Source of the DNA: Agromyces ramosus | GTDB lineage: Bacteria > Actinomycetota > Actinomycetes > Actinomycetales > Microbacteriaceae | Direction: 5' to 3' | DNA: 64,000 nucleotides | Assembly: GCF_030817175.1 (NCBI RefSeq) | Contig: NZ_JAUSYY010000001.1 | Span: forward strand, 744,001 to 808,000 | Shown here: piece by piece, positions 1 through 8,236 of the stretch | Layout of the letters: each line of letters opens with the position of its first letter | Position numbering within the stretch: the stretch's first letter is position 1 | Translations under genes and position numbers: made by a program | The notes under the pieces: model-generated | What the model was told of the DNA's origin: nothing | Databases searched by the model: none | What the model saw: only the letters and a program-made list of their open reading frames with translations

Positions 1-416
1 AGTGAGAGCAGCAGGCGGAACCCCTTCGGGAGCCGCGCGAGCATGAGGGCGATGAGGGTGGCCGCGACCATCGTGATGACCACGCAGGCCGCGGCGAAGA
101 GGATCGTGCGCACGAGGACCGCGAAGAAGACGGGGTCGGTCAGCACGTTGGTGTAGTTCTCGAACCCGATCCACGCGGGCGGCGCGCCGAAGACCTGGGC
201 CCGGCCGAACTCCTGGAACGAGGTGACGAGGAGCTGCACGAGCGGCCAGCCGATGAGGAGGGCCAGCACGATGAGCGCCGGGGTGAGCAGCGCATACGGC
301 GTGAAGCCGCCCGAGCGACGACGTGGGCGCCCGGCGGGCTTGGGCTGCGGCGCCATCAGGCGCTCGCCCTCGACGGTGCTCTGCACCGGATCGAGTCCGC
401 GGTCGACGGTGGTCAT
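1..416 (-). CDS. Sugar ABC transporter permease (MalF-like), 3' end outside window
   Basis: Inner-membrane permease of a carbohydrate importer; 138 codons are visible and the gene runs off the left edge. It starts MTTVDRGLDP, has a cytoplasmic tail of about 40 residues with a basic RRRSGG patch, a first membrane segment at about 41-62 (YALLTPALIVLALLIGWP), an external stretch containing GFENYTNVL, and a second segment at about 96-126. The LTPAL start of segment 1 and the F-x-N-Y-x-x-V motif are usual in MalF/UgpA-type permeases. It lies 95 bases downstream of the binding-protein gene in the same direction, so an operon is likely; a second permease should follow outside the window. No ATPase is visible, and such systems often use a shared MsiK-type ATPase. 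Substrate unknown. Confidence 0.85.
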   Translation of the reverse strand, partial: MTTVDRGLDPVQSTVEGERLMAPQPKPAGRPRRRSGGFTPYALLTPALIVLALLIGWPLVQLLVTSFQEFGRAQVFGAPPAWIGFENYTNVLTDPVFFAVLVRTILFAAACVVITMVAATLIALMLARLPKGFRLLLS

Positions 417-460
417 TGTTGGTGCTCCCGGGAGGTCGAGGGGTTCGGGGTTTGGGGTTG

Positions 461-492
461 CGGTGCGGCGGCGAGGGAGTGCCGCCGCACCG
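461..492 (-). promoter_or_regulatory. Stem-loop between binding-protein and permease genes
   Basis: Perfect 12-bp stem (CGGTGCGGCGGC at 461-472, its complement at 481-492) with an 8-base loop, in the gap between the lipoprotein stop and the permease start. There is no T-run on the transcribed (minus) strand. Such structures often partially terminate or protect the upstream message, giving more binding protein than permease. The role is inferred from position. Confidence 0.55.
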
Positions 493-511
493 CGCAGCCG
501 GACGGATCCGA

Positions 512-1774
512 CTAGCTGTTGAGGATCGCCTCGATCTCCTCGTCGGCCGCTTCGGCGAGCGCCTGGACGTCGCCGCCCTGTGCGATGTTGACGAAGAGGT
601 CGGTCAGGATGCCGGCCGCCTCGACGTCGGCCCACTTCGGCGAAGCCGGGGTGAGCTTGGCGTTGCCCGCGGCCGCCGCGATCGCCTGGGCGACCTCGTC
701 GGTGCCGAGGGTGTCGGCGAGCGAGAGCTTGGCCGGAACGAGGCCGTTCTCGCCGTAGATCGTCTGGAACTCGTCGGAGAGGATGATCTCCAGCGCGCTC
801 AGAGCGAGCTCGGGGTGAGCCGACTTCGCCGAGATGCCGATGTTCGATCCACCGGCGAAGACCTTCGCCGCGCCGCCGTCCATGCCCGGGAGGGCGTAGA
901 CGCCGAGGTTGGCCTCCTGGTCGGGGCATCCGGGAGCCTCAGCATCGGCCGGGGCGAGGATCGACCACTTGACCCAGCTCGGCGCCGACAGCTGCAGCGT
1001 CGTGCCGTCGCAGAAGCCGACCTCTGGTCCGGTCTCGTTGCCGTCCTTGGGGGCGGCCGAGGCGTTGGTCATGACCTGCTGGACCTGCTCGAGGCCTGCG
1101 ACCGACTCAGCGGAGGAGAGCTGTGCGTCCCACTCCTCGCCGTCGGGCACGGCGATCTCGCCGCCGTTCTCCCAGATGTAGGGAAGGGCGTTGTACCAGT
1201 CCTGGCCGGGCCACCAGATGCCCGACTTGCCGGGGTTCGCCGCCGCGAGCGCCTCGCCGTTGGCGATGTACTCGTCGAGCGTCGTCGGGACCGACAGTCC
1301 GGCCGCCGCGAGGGCGTCCTTCTTGTAGAACACGAGGCGGGCGCCCGAGTACAGCGGAGCGGCGTAGAACTTGTCGTCGTACGAGCCCGCCTCGACGAAC
1401 CCGGGCAGCAGGTCGTCGCCGCCGAGCGTGTCGTAGTGCTCGGTGAGGTCGAGGAACGCACCGGCCGAAGTGAAGGCCGAGGCCTGGGTGTTGCCGACCT
1501 CGACCACGTCGGGGCTGTCGGAGCCGGAGAGGCTCGTGGTCAGGCGGTCGACGAGACCGTCCCAGGACTGCTCCTCGATGACCAGGGTCGAGCCCGGGTT
1601 CTCCTCTTCGAAGGTCTCCACGAGATACTCGCGGGCCTCGTCGGGCGTGTCGGTGCCGACGAGCCACACGCGGATCTCAGCGCCATCCTCGGAGGCGCCG
1701 GTGCCTCCCGAGGCACAACCGGCGAGGGTGAGCGCAGCAACGGCGCCGAGCGCCGCGATGCCGAGTTTCCTCAT
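512..1774 (-). CDS. Extracellular sugar-binding lipoprotein of ABC importer
   Basis: Solute-binding protein that captures the sugar outside the membrane and delivers it to the permease. The 420-residue product begins MRKLGIAALGAVAALTLAGC: a short signal peptide with lipobox LAGC and Cys20 as the lipid-modified residue, followed by a Gly/Ser linker. The body matches family 1 extracellular binding proteins (VEVGNTQASAF, GKSGIWWPGQ, KVFAGGSNIGIS), and the length is normal. A GGAAA-type ribosome site lies just upstream of ATG 1774. It is 68 bases downstream of the ROK regulator and upstream of the permease, so it is probably the middle gene of the operon. The sugar is not determinable here; the XylR-like operator ahead of the regulator hints at a pentose or oligosaccharide. 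Confidence 0.9.
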   Translation of the reverse strand: MRKLGIAALGAVAALTLAGCASGGTGASEDGAEIRVWLVGTDTPDEAREYLVETFEEENPGSTLVIEEQSWDGLVDRLTTSLSGSDSPDVVEVGNTQASAFTSAGAFLDLTEHYDTLGGDDLLPGFVEAGSYDDKFYAAPLYSGARLVFYKKDALAAAGLSVPTTLDEYIANGEALAAANPGKSGIWWPGQDWYNALPYIWENGGEIAVPDGEEWDAQLSSAESVAGLEQVQQVMTNASAAPKDGNETGPEVGFCDGTTLQLSAPSWVKWSILAPADAEAPGCPDQEANLGVYALPGMDGGAAKVFAGGSNIGISAKSAHPELALSALEIILSDEFQTIYGENGLVPAKLSLADTLGTDEVAQAIAAAAGNAKLTPASPKWADVEAAGILTDLFVNIAQGGDVQALAEAADEEIEAILNS

Positions 1775-1842
1775 TGTCGTTTCCTTTCATGGGGTGTGGG
1801 AGACAGCGGGGGTTCGCCGTCACCCTTGGTGCGTGGAGTCCC

Positions 1843-3090
1843 TCACGAGACTCCGAGTTGTCCGGAGAGGACCATGACGGCCGCACCGCGGAGGACGATG
1901 TCCTGCGCCTGTGCGGTCATCCGGAGCCTCAGATCACGGTTGAACTCCGCCATCGTCCGCATCCGGAGCGTGTCGACGGCCGCATCGTGCAGCGCACCGT
2001 CAAGCAGTTCGGCGGGGCCGCTCAGCACGACCTCCGACAGGTTGAGCGCGCCGACGACCGGCGCGAGCACGATGCCGAGTCGCCGGCCGGCCTCGCGGAG
2101 GATGTCGTCGCGAGCGGATTCGCCCTCGTCGCCGTCGGCCTCGACGGCGTCGAGGCGGGCGGTCAGCCGGGGCACCGAGAGCCAGGTCTCGAGGCATCCG
2201 TGCTTGCCGCAGGCGCAGTCGGGGCCGCTGTCGGTGCCGACCACGACGTGGCCGATCTCACCTGCGGCGAAGCCGCCGCCGATGACGGGGCGGCCGCCGA
2301 CGATGAGCCCGGCGCCGACGCCGTGGCCGATCTTCACGAGCAGCAGGTCGTCGAGCTGCGACTCGCCGTGTTCGGCGAGCACGGCGACATTCGCGTCGTT
2401 CGCGACGTGCGCGGGCAACGAGGTCAGCGCCGCGAGGCGTGCCTGGAGCGGGACGTCGCTCCAGCCGAGGTTCGGAGCGGAGCGGACGACACCGTGCGGG
2501 TCGACGACGCCCGGGGAGCCGACGCCGATGCCGAGCACGGGGGTCGTCGTCGAGGCGACGAGCCGTTCGACGAGGGCGTCGACGAGCGCGATGGCAGCAT
2601 CGCCCGTGGCGCCGTCGCGGGCCACCTCGGCCCGGGCGACGATGCCGCCGTCGAGGTCGATCACGGCGCCGCGGAACACTTCGTGCTCCGAGAGGTCGAC
2701 GCCGATGAGGTGGAAGGCCGTGCGGTCGACGTCGATGAGGGTCGCGGGCTTGCCCGGGCGGGCGTCTTCGCGCTGGCCGAGTTCGATGACGAGTCCCTCG
2801 GTGATGAGATCGGCGACGAGGTCGGAGACCGTGACCCGGGTCAGGCCGGTGCCGCGCGCGACATCCGCTCGGCTCTGCGCACCGGAGCTGTAGAGGGTCT
2901 GCAGCACGAGCGCGCGGTTGTGGCTGCGGGCATGCTCGGGGAGCACCTTGCCCGTCGGGCGCAGGGCACGTGCGCGGGTGAAGATCGGGGCGCCGGCGAA
3001 CGGCACGGTGAGCAGGTCGGAAGTGGCCCTGTGCGGGGTCGCGGGTGTCGTCTCCGTCGTGGAGGGGCCTCGCTGCGCTTCAGTGCTCAC
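1843..3090 (-). CDS. ROK-family (NagC/XylR-like) transcriptional regulator
   Basis: Sugar-responsive repressor of 415 residues. A disordered N-terminal tail is followed by a winged helix-turn-helix at about 58-103 (NRALVLQTLYSSGAQSRADV, then TGLTRVTVSDLV), then an ATP-grasp-free ROK sugar-kinase fold with the zinc motif CACGKHGCLETW near residue 290 and GGG/GEIGH glycine turns. ROK regulators bind inverted repeats and release DNA on binding a sugar. The GTG start at 3090 has no Shine-Dalgarno; a -10-like TTTACT ends seven bases before it, so the message is probably leaderless. The operator palindrome abuts the start codon, implying autoregulation and control of the downstream binding protein and permease. 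A downstream start cannot be excluded. Confidence 0.9.
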   Translation of the reverse strand: MSTEAQRGPSTTETTPATPHRATSDLLTVPFAGAPIFTRARALRPTGKVLPEHARSHNRALVLQTLYSSGAQSRADVARGTGLTRVTVSDLVADLITEGLVIELGQREDARPGKPATLIDVDRTAFHLIGVDLSEHEVFRGAVIDLDGGIVARAEVARDGATGDAAIALVDALVERLVASTTTPVLGIGVGSPGVVDPHGVVRSAPNLGWSDVPLQARLAALTSLPAHVANDANVAVLAEHGESQLDDLLLVKIGHGVGAGLIVGGRPVIGGGFAAGEIGHVVVGTDSGPDCACGKHGCLETWLSVPRLTARLDAVEADGDEGESARDDILREAGRRLGIVLAPVVGALNLSEVVLSGPAELLDGALHDAAVDTLRMRTMAEFNRDLRLRMTAQAQDIVLRGAAVMVLSGQLGVS

Positions 3091-3126
3091 GTTTGTTAGT
3101 AAACATTACGAACAAACTCGCCGCAA
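3091..3126 (-). promoter_or_regulatory. XylR-like operator overlapping a leaderless promoter of the ROK gene
   Basis: Plus-strand arms GTTTGTTAGTAA (3091-3102) and TTACGAACAAAC (3106-3117) form an inverted repeat with 11 of 12 positions paired and a 3-base spacer. The core AGTTTGTT...AACAAAC resembles operators of XylR-type ROK repressors. On the minus strand, TTGCGG (3121-3126), a 17-base spacer and TTTACT (3098-3103) could be -35 and -10 elements, and +1 would fall on the GTG start codon at 3090. Repressor binding would therefore block the promoter. Palindrome seen directly; promoter and regulator assignment inferred. Confidence 0.7.
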
Positions 3127-3201
3127 GACCTTCACGGAGGTATTTCCCGGTGTTACCGACTTGTGATCTGCCGCCGCTGCCGCCGCAGCAGGCGCGAAGG
3201 A

Positions 3202-3231
3202 GGGGGTCGGATGCCGCGGCATCCGACCCCC
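3202..3231 (-). terminator. Terminator-like 30-bp perfect palindrome after icd
   Basis: GGGGGTCGGATGCCG at 3202-3216 is followed immediately by its reverse complement at 3217-3231. It lies 18 bases past the icd stop codon. There is no T-run, as is common for terminators in GC-rich actinobacteria. The centre is GGATGCCGCGGCATCC, a sequence recurring elsewhere in the window. Confidence 0.7.
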
Positions 3232-3249
3232 TTCGCGAGGCGCTGCCGG

Positions 3250-4467
3250 CTACGCGGCCAGTCGCGCCTTGAGGTTGTCGGCGAGCGTCGCGAGGAACTC
3301 CTCGGTCGTCTGGTACGCCTGCTCGGGGCCGACGAGCGCCGCGAGGTCCTTCGTCATCGCGCCGGACTCGACCGTCGTGATGACGACGTCTTCGAGCGTG
3401 TGCGAGAAGTCGATGAGCTCCTGGTTGCCGTCGAGCTTGCCGCGGTGCGCGAGGCCGCGCGTCCAGGCGTAGATCGAGGCGATCGGGTTCGTCGACGTGG
3501 GCTTGCCCTGCTGGTGCTGGCGGTAGTGGCGCGTGACCGTCCCGTGCGCCGCCTCGGCCTCGACGACCTTGCCGTCGGGCGTCGCGAGCACGCTCGTCAT
3601 GAGGCCGAGCGAGCCGAAGCCCTGCGCGACGGTGTCGGACTGCACGTCGCCGTCGTAGTTCTTGCAGGCCCAGACGTAGCCGCCCTCCCACTTGAGCGAC
3701 GCGGCGACCATGTCGTCGATGAGGCGGTGCTCGTAGGTGAGGCCGGCCTCGTCGAAGGCCTGCTTGAACTCGGTGTCGAAGATCTCCTGGAAGAGGTCCT
3801 TGAAGCGGCCGTCGTAGGCCTTCAGGATCGTGTTCTTCGTCGAGAGGTACACGGGGTAGTTGCGCGAGAGGCCGTAGTTCAGCGAGGCCCGGGCGAAGTC
3901 GCGAATCGAGTCGTCGAGGTTGTACATGCCCATGGCCACGCCCGAGCCCGGCGACTGGAACACCTCGAACTGCTGCGGCTCGGAGCCGTCTTTCGGGGTG
4001 AAGGTCATCGTGAGGGTGCCCTCGCCCTCGAACCGGAAGTCGGTGGCGCGGTACTGGTCGCCGAACGCGTGGCGGCCGACGATGATCGGCTTGTTCCAGC
4101 CGGGCACGAGGCGCGGGATGTTCGAGATGATGATCGGCTCGCGGAAGATCACGCCGCCGAGGATGTTGCGGATCGTGCCGTTCGGCGAGCGCCACATCTT
4201 CTTCAGGCCGAACTCCTCGACGCGCGCCTCGTCGGGCGTGATCGTGGCGCACTTGACGCCGACGCCGTGCTTCTGGATCGCGTGCGCCGCGTCGACCGTG
4301 ATCTGGTCGTCGGTCTCGTCGCGCTTCTGGATCGAGAGGTCGTAGTACTCGAGGTTCACGTCGAGGTACGGGTGGATGAGCTGGTCCTTGATGGCCTGCC
4401 AGATGATGCGCGTCATCTCGTCGCCGTCGAGTTCGACGACGGTGCCTTCAACCTTGATCTTGGACAA
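3250..4467 (-). CDS. icd: NADP-dependent isocitrate dehydrogenase
   Basis: TCA-cycle enzyme oxidising isocitrate to 2-oxoglutarate with NADP, cytosolic. The 405-residue protein is of the homodimeric eukaryote-like subfamily. Recognisable are the N-terminal [14 protein letters not shown], the substrate loop [12 protein letters not shown] with the phosphorylatable-type Ser, the metal-binding region [14 protein letters not shown], and the C-terminal cofactor segment [14 protein letters not shown] followed by [13 protein letters not shown]. Translation starts at TTG (4465-4467), preceded by AAGGAGA at an 8-base distance, which fixes the start. The gene is monocistronic, closed by a 30-bp palindrome. 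A TCTCGA-CA-TCGAGA repeat shared with sucC lies about 100 bases upstream. Confidence 0.97.
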   Translation of the reverse strand: MSKIKVEGTVVELDGDEMTRIIWQAIKDQLIHPYLDVNLEYYDLSIQKRDETDDQITVDAAHAIQKHGVGVKCATITPDEARVEEFGLKKMWRSPNGTIRNILGGVIFREPIIISNIPRLVPGWNKPIIVGRHAFGDQYRATDFRFEGEGTLTMTFTPKDGSEPQQFEVFQSPGSGVAMGMYNLDDSIRDFARASLNYGLSRNYPVYLSTKNTILKAYDGRFKDLFQEIFDTEFKQAFDEAGLTYEHRLIDDMVAASLKWEGGYVWACKNYDGDVQSDTVAQGFGSLGLMTSVLATPDGKVVEAEAAHGTVTRHYRQHQQGKPTSTNPIASIYAWTRGLAHRGKLDGNQELIDFSHTLEDVVITTVESGAMTKDLAALVGPEQAYQTTEEFLATLADNLKARLAA

Positions 4468-4550
4468 AAGGGTGTCTCCTTGGATCTACTGGGGGAAACG
4501 GGAAGCCTGCGGGCGGGCGGGCGGACACGCCGTCCGCCAGCTTACCGCGT

Positions 4551-4574
4551 CGGCCGAATATCTCGACATCGAGA
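4551..4574 (-). promoter_or_regulatory. Candidate TCA-cycle operator upstream of icd
   Basis: Perfect inverted repeat TCTCGA-CA-TCGAGA (4561-4574), preceded on the plus strand by TA and CGGCCGAA (4551-4558). The same combination occurs upstream of sucC at 38644-38671. A possible -10 TAAGCT (plus-strand AGCTTA, 4539-4544) would put the repeat over the -35 region. The binding protein is unknown. Confidence 0.6.
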
Positions 4575-4650
4575 CAAACACCCCCGCGCTTCAGTGGCAG
4601 GTGGAGACGGCGCTACCGGCTGTGCCACCGCACAGGTTAGCCTTGGCAGC

Positions 4651-5103
4651 ATGGCTGAGCTGAGACTTGAAGACCTGTCCGCGTCCAACATCGTGGCAGC
4701 GAACTCGCTCTCGCTGAAGCCCGGGCAGGAGCAGTTCATCGCGCCCGTCACCTACTCCGCCGAGTCCTCGGTCGTGAACCCCGCCACGGCCTGGCAGCGG
4801 GTCGCGCTCCTGAAGGACCGCGTCGTCGGCTTCATCCACGGCAACTTCGACCCCGAGAACCCCCACGAGGAGTTCCGCGCCTGCATCTGGCGCATCAACG
4901 TCGACGCTGAGGTCCAGGGCAAGGGCGTCGGCCGCTTCCTCGCGACCGCACTCGCCGAAGAGGCCAAGCGCCGCGGCTTCGACCGCATCACCGTGCTGTG
5001 GGAGCCGGGCAGCGAAGGCCCCGAGGCGTTCTTCCACCGCATCGGCTTCGTCGACATCGGCGAGACCGCCTACGGCGACGTGATCGGCGCGCTCGAACTC
5101 TGA
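4651..5103 (+). CDS. GNAT-family N-acetyltransferase
   Basis: Small acetyltransferase of 150 residues, one GNAT domain with no other parts. The acetyl-CoA binding motif A is clear at about 85-110: VDAEVQGKGVGRFLATALAE (pattern Q/R-x-x-G-x-G/A), followed by motif B with FFHRIGFVDIGETAYGDV near the end. The start at ATG 4651 is chosen because the protein then begins directly with the fold (MAELRLEDLSASNIV) and the length is normal for the family; the long open frame upstream is antisense to icd. The acceptor substrate cannot be told; proteins of this shape acetylate amines, amino acids or ribosomal proteins. The next gene starts 15 bases downstream. Confidence 0.85.
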   Translation: MAELRLEDLSASNIVAANSLSLKPGQEQFIAPVTYSAESSVVNPATAWQRVALLKDRVVGFIHGNFDPENPHEEFRACIWRINVDAEVQGKGVGRFLATALAEEAKRRGFDRITVLWEPGSEGPEAFFHRIGFVDIGETAYGDVIGALEL

Positions 5104-5117
5104 GCCGGGCGCACACC

Positions 5118-5432
5118 GTGCCGCAGCAGCCGGTCGGATTCGTCGACGCGGTGCTCGCCGTCGTCGCCGAGATCCCGCCGGGGCAGGTCGCCACGTACGG
5201 CGACGTCGCCGCCGTGCTCGGTTCGCGCGGTGCGCGTGCGGTCGGGCAGGTGATGGCGCGGTACGGGTCGGATGTCCCGTGGTGGCGCGTCGTGCGCGCC
5301 GGCGGCCGCCCGCCCGCCGGTCACGCCGAAGCCGCACGTCCGCGCTACGAGGCCGAAGGCGTGCCGATGCGCGCGACGGCCGATGACGACGGCTACCGCA
5401 TCGACCTCGCGGCGTGCCGCTGGCGGCCCTGA
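5118..5432 (+). CDS. Alkyltransferase-like protein (ATL, MGMT family)
   Basis: DNA-repair sensor of O6-alkylguanine, 104 residues, only the C-terminal DNA-binding domain of the MGMT/Ada family. The helix-turn-helix region PPGQVATYGDVAAVLGSRGARAVGQVM is present. The active-site motif P-C-H-R-V of true alkyltransferases reads PWWRVV: Trp55 replaces the acceptor cysteine, the hallmark of ATL proteins. ATLs bind alkylated bases, flip them out and recruit nucleotide excision repair instead of removing the alkyl group. The GTG start at 5118 gives a protein beginning right at the domain; the ribosome site is weak, and coupling to the preceding gene (gap 14 bases) is likely. Second position His is also replaced by Trp. 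Confidence 0.85.
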   Translation: MPQQPVGFVDAVLAVVAEIPPGQVATYGDVAAVLGSRGARAVGQVMARYGSDVPWWRVVRAGGRPPAGHAEAARPRYEAEGVPMRATADDDGYRIDLAACRWRP

Positions 5433-5445
5433 CCCGAGCCGGCGC

Positions 5446-7248
5446 TCAGGCTGCGGCGGGCTTGTCGACGCCGCTGTCGACCGGGATGTGCACCGCGATC
5501 GACGTGCCCGCGCCCGACGGACTCTCGACCTCGAGCCGCCCGCCGACCGCGTCGACGCGGTCGGTCATGCCGAGCATGCCGCTGCCGTCGGGGGCCGCGC
5601 CACCGACGCCGTTGTCGCGCACGACGAGCTCGAGCTCGTCGTGCTCGATGCGGGCGCGAACCCACGCGCGCGTCGCCCCCGAGTGCTTGGCCACGTTGGC
5701 GAGCGCCTCGGCGACGACGAAGTACGCGGTGGACTCGATGACCTCGGGCAGGCGCCCCTCGGCCTGCACGTCGAGCTCGACGGGCACCGGGCAGCGTCCG
5801 GCCAGCTCGGGCACGGCGAGCGCGAGGCCGCCCGACGAGAGCAGGCTCGGATGGATGCCGTGGGCGAGCTCGCGCAGTTCCCGCAGCGCCTGGTTCAGCA
5901 TGGCGATCGTGCCGTCGAGCTCGACGCCGAGCGCCTCGACGCCGCGATCGCGCGCCTGGTTCGCGGCGAGCCGGAGCCGCATGCCGAGCGAGACGAGCTG
6001 CTGCTGCGCGCCATCGTGCAGGTCGCGCTCGATGCGCCGCCTGGCCTCGTCACCCGCTTCCACGATGCGGCTGCGCGATTGCCGCACGTGTTCGAGGGTG
6101 CGCTCGATCTCGGATCGCAGCCGCCCGTTGTCGACCGAGAGCCGCAGGGCGCTCGAGACGCCGTCGAGCAGCCGCATGTTGTCGGTGAGCACCCGATCGT
6201 GCCGGATCAGCGCGATCGGCATGCCCGTGGGCGAGGCGACGGGCAGCAGGCTGTGATCGCCGTGCCGGTCGGCGGGGTCGTGGTCGAGGGGCTGGCCGGC
6301 GGCATCCGCGTACCTGCCCCGCTCCTCATCCCACCAGTAGACCCGCACCGACGCGTCGCGCAGGGTGCGGGCGAGCGACTCCGCCCAGAGGCCCCGGTCG
6401 GCGCCTTCGCGGGTGATGCGCATGAGGTCGGCGACGCGGGCGCGCATGTTGCGCGCGTGCGCGACCCCGGCGACGAAGCTCACGGGGATCGAGGCGATCG
6501 CCACGAGGGACACCGTCGCGAGCACGCCGTCGGAGGTGCCGGATGCCGCGTACGTCGCCGCCTGCGCCGCGAGCGTCGTCGCCCAGGCGAGGAGCGCGAG
6601 GGGCATGAGGAAGGCGACCGTGCGGGCCGGGACGCTGCCGCGCACCCAGCGCGCGAGCAGCCGGCCGGCGATGATCAGGGCGAGCATCACGCCGACGATG
6701 CGGTAGCCGATGTCGATGGCCGCGAACAGCGCGGGCGCGTCGGCGATGCGGTACGGGTTCGGGGCGCAGTCGCACGTCGCGGCGTCGGGCTGCGCGAGCA
6801 GCAGCACGCCGACGAAGAACACGAGGGCGGCGGCGAGGGCGATGCCCGCGATCCAGCGGTCGGCGCGGCCGACGAGCCAGCCGCGTGGGTAGATGAGCAC
6901 GAGGATGCCGGTGAGCACCGCCCACCAGAGATGCACGCCGTAGAGGATCGGCCACAGCCACCCGATGTCCTCGATCACGCGGAAGAACGACAGCGGGATC
7001 CAGACCAGCGGGAACGCGGCCATCAGCCGAGCGGGCGCCCGCGAAGGACCGATGCTCCACGCGACGCCGGCGCACGCGGCGAACACGAGCGCCACGGTCG
7101 CGTGCAGCGTGGTCCACGACACCTCGCCCCGCGCCTCGGCCGGGGTCGCGAGGTACCCTGACACCTCCATCGCGAGGCTCGCCGTGACGACCGCCGTGAT
7201 GATGATGGTGCGCCTGACGATCCGGCCTCTGCGGCCGGGGGCCATCAC
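5446..7248 (-). CDS. Membrane sensor histidine kinase (NarL/DesK-type, HisKA_3)
   Basis: Sensor of a two-component system, 600 residues. The N-terminal half (to about residue 265) is a membrane domain with several hydrophobic segments (for example VVTASLAMEVSGYL, TVALVFAACAGVAW, LWWAVLTGILVLIY, WIAGIALAAALVFFVGVLLL), followed by a GAF-like linker, a HisKA_3 dimerisation helix with the phospho-acceptor His411 in RIERDLHDGAQQQLVSLGMR, and an ATPase domain with N-box YFVVAEALANVAKHS and G-box DNGVGGA. It starts with ATG overlapping the stop of the upstream response regulator by four bases (ATGA), so the pair is translationally coupled. The stimulus is unknown; the many membrane segments suggest a membrane-sensed signal. 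Confidence 0.92.
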   Translation of the reverse strand: MMAPGRRGRIVRRTIIITAVVTASLAMEVSGYLATPAEARGEVSWTTLHATVALVFAACAGVAWSIGPSRAPARLMAAFPLVWIPLSFFRVIEDIGWLWPILYGVHLWWAVLTGILVLIYPRGWLVGRADRWIAGIALAAALVFFVGVLLLAQPDAATCDCAPNPYRIADAPALFAAIDIGYRIVGVMLALIIAGRLLARWVRGSVPARTVAFLMPLALLAWATTLAAQAATYAASGTSDGVLATVSLVAIASIPVSFVAGVAHARNMRARVADLMRITREGADRGLWAESLARTLRDASVRVYWWDEERGRYADAAGQPLDHDPADRHGDHSLLPVASPTGMPIALIRHDRVLTDNMRLLDGVSSALRLSVDNGRLRSEIERTLEHVRQSRSRIVEAGDEARRRIERDLHDGAQQQLVSLGMRLRLAANQARDRGVEALGVELDGTIAMLNQALRELRELAHGIHPSLLSSGGLALAVPELAGRCPVPVELDVQAEGRLPEVIESTAYFVVAEALANVAKHSGATRAWVRARIEHDELELVVRDNGVGGAAPDGSGMLGMTDRVDAVGGRLEVESPSGAGTSIAVHIPVDSGVDKPAAA

Positions 7249-7910
7249 CTCGCGCCGAGGAGCGTCAGTACCGCGAGCACCCGCCGGTGGTGCTCGGGTG
7301 ACTCCTCGAGGTCGAGCTTCTGCAGGATCGAGCGCACGTGGGTCTCGACCGTCTTCAGGCCGAGGAACAGGGTCTGGGCGATGCCGCCGTTCGAGTAGCC
7401 CTGGGCCATGAGCTCCAGCACCGAGCGCTCACGCTCGGTGAGGCGGGAGAGGGGATCGTCGGCGCGCGTGCGCTGCACGAGCTGCTCGACGACCTCGGGG
7501 TCGACGACGGAGCCGCCCGAGGCGACCGTCTCGACGGCGCGAACGAGGGTCTGCGGCTCGGACACGCGCTCTTTCAGGAGGTAGCCGGTGCCGCTGCCGG
7601 CGCCCATGACGCGCAGGGCGTACTCGGGCGTCGCGTACATCGAGAGCAGCAGCACGCCGATCGTCGAGCCGGCGGCGCGCATCTGCTCGAGCGCGACGAT
7701 GCCCTCGTCGCGGAAGCTCGGCGGCATGCGGATGTCGAGCACCGCGGCGTCGAGGTTGCCGGCGCTCGCGATCTCGACGAGCTCGGCGCCGGTGCCGACC
7801 GAGGCGACGACCTCGATGCCCCCGCCCTCGAGCACGGTGGAGATGCCCTCTCGGAGGAGCAGGGCGTCGTCGGCGATGGCCACTCGCAGCGACCGGCTCA
7901 CCTCGCCCAT
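7245..7910 (-). CDS. LuxR/NarL-family response regulator
   Basis: DNA-binding partner of the kinase directly downstream, 221 residues. Receiver domain at about 7-125 with acidic pair ADD, phospho-acceptor Asp59 in VLDIRMP, Ser/Thr in LLLSMYA and Lys in LLKERVSEP; LuxR helix-turn-helix at about 150-210 (LTERERSVLELMAQGYSNGG, then KTVETHVRSILQKLDL). ATG 7910 is preceded by GGAGGCGAC, a strong ribosome site, so the longer upstream frame is not used. Typical targets are the own operon or stress/transport genes; none can be assigned here. Confidence 0.95.
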   Translation of the reverse strand: MGEVSRSLRVAIADDALLLREGISTVLEGGGIEVVASVGTGAELVEIASAGNLDAAVLDIRMPPSFRDEGIVALEQMRAAGSTIGVLLLSMYATPEYALRVMGAGSGTGYLLKERVSEPQTLVRAVETVASGGSVVDPEVVEQLVQRTRADDPLSRLTERERSVLELMAQGYSNGGIAQTLFLGLKTVETHVRSILQKLDLEESPEHHRRVLAVLTLLGAR

Positions 7911-8236
7911 GTCGCCTCCGTTCGTTCGGGTTTTTCGGGCAGGCGAGACCGGACCGGTCCCCCCGCCTGACGCGACTGTACCGCTTCCCGGCGCCGGCCG
8001 CCCTCCCCGATTCAGGGGGCATCCTGATGCGGGGCGGCCGGTCGCGTGCCAGTCTGGCGCTGCGGGGCGTGTGCGGTCTGCCGGAACTCGGCGCTCAGTC
8101 GGCTGCCCCGGCTCGCGCACCTTCGATCGAACCGTTCGCATGAGCTGTCGAGAACATGCCACGCTGTCAGTACGCGCGCACCCTACCCGCCGCGCGATCC
8201 CCCGAGGCGCCCCGCGCCACCCGACCGAGGAGCACG
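7911..8236. other. Divergent intergenic region between response regulator and patatin gene
   Basis: 326 bases without a convincing gene. For the minus-strand regulator a good -10 TACAGT is visible (plus-strand ACTGTA, 7975-7980), with a weak -35. For the plus-strand gene no clear promoter hexamers are recognised. A short repeat GCATC-CT-GATGC lies near 8018-8029. No RNA gene or ORF with a ribosome site was seen. Confidence 0.5.

Noticed and set aside
323..2893. Long plus-strand reading frame (856 codons) opposite the binding protein and ROK genes
   Set aside because: Arg/Asp/Val-rich antisense frame typical of GC-rich DNA; no family, and the opposite strand encodes two clear genes.
3163..4650. 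N-terminal extension of the acetyltransferase
   Set aside because: It runs antisense to icd; the fold and length are complete from ATG 4651.
5272..7161. 629-codon plus-strand frame opposite the histidine kinase
   Set aside because: Low-complexity Arg/His/Asp composition, no ribosome site, lies on a well-supported kinase gene.
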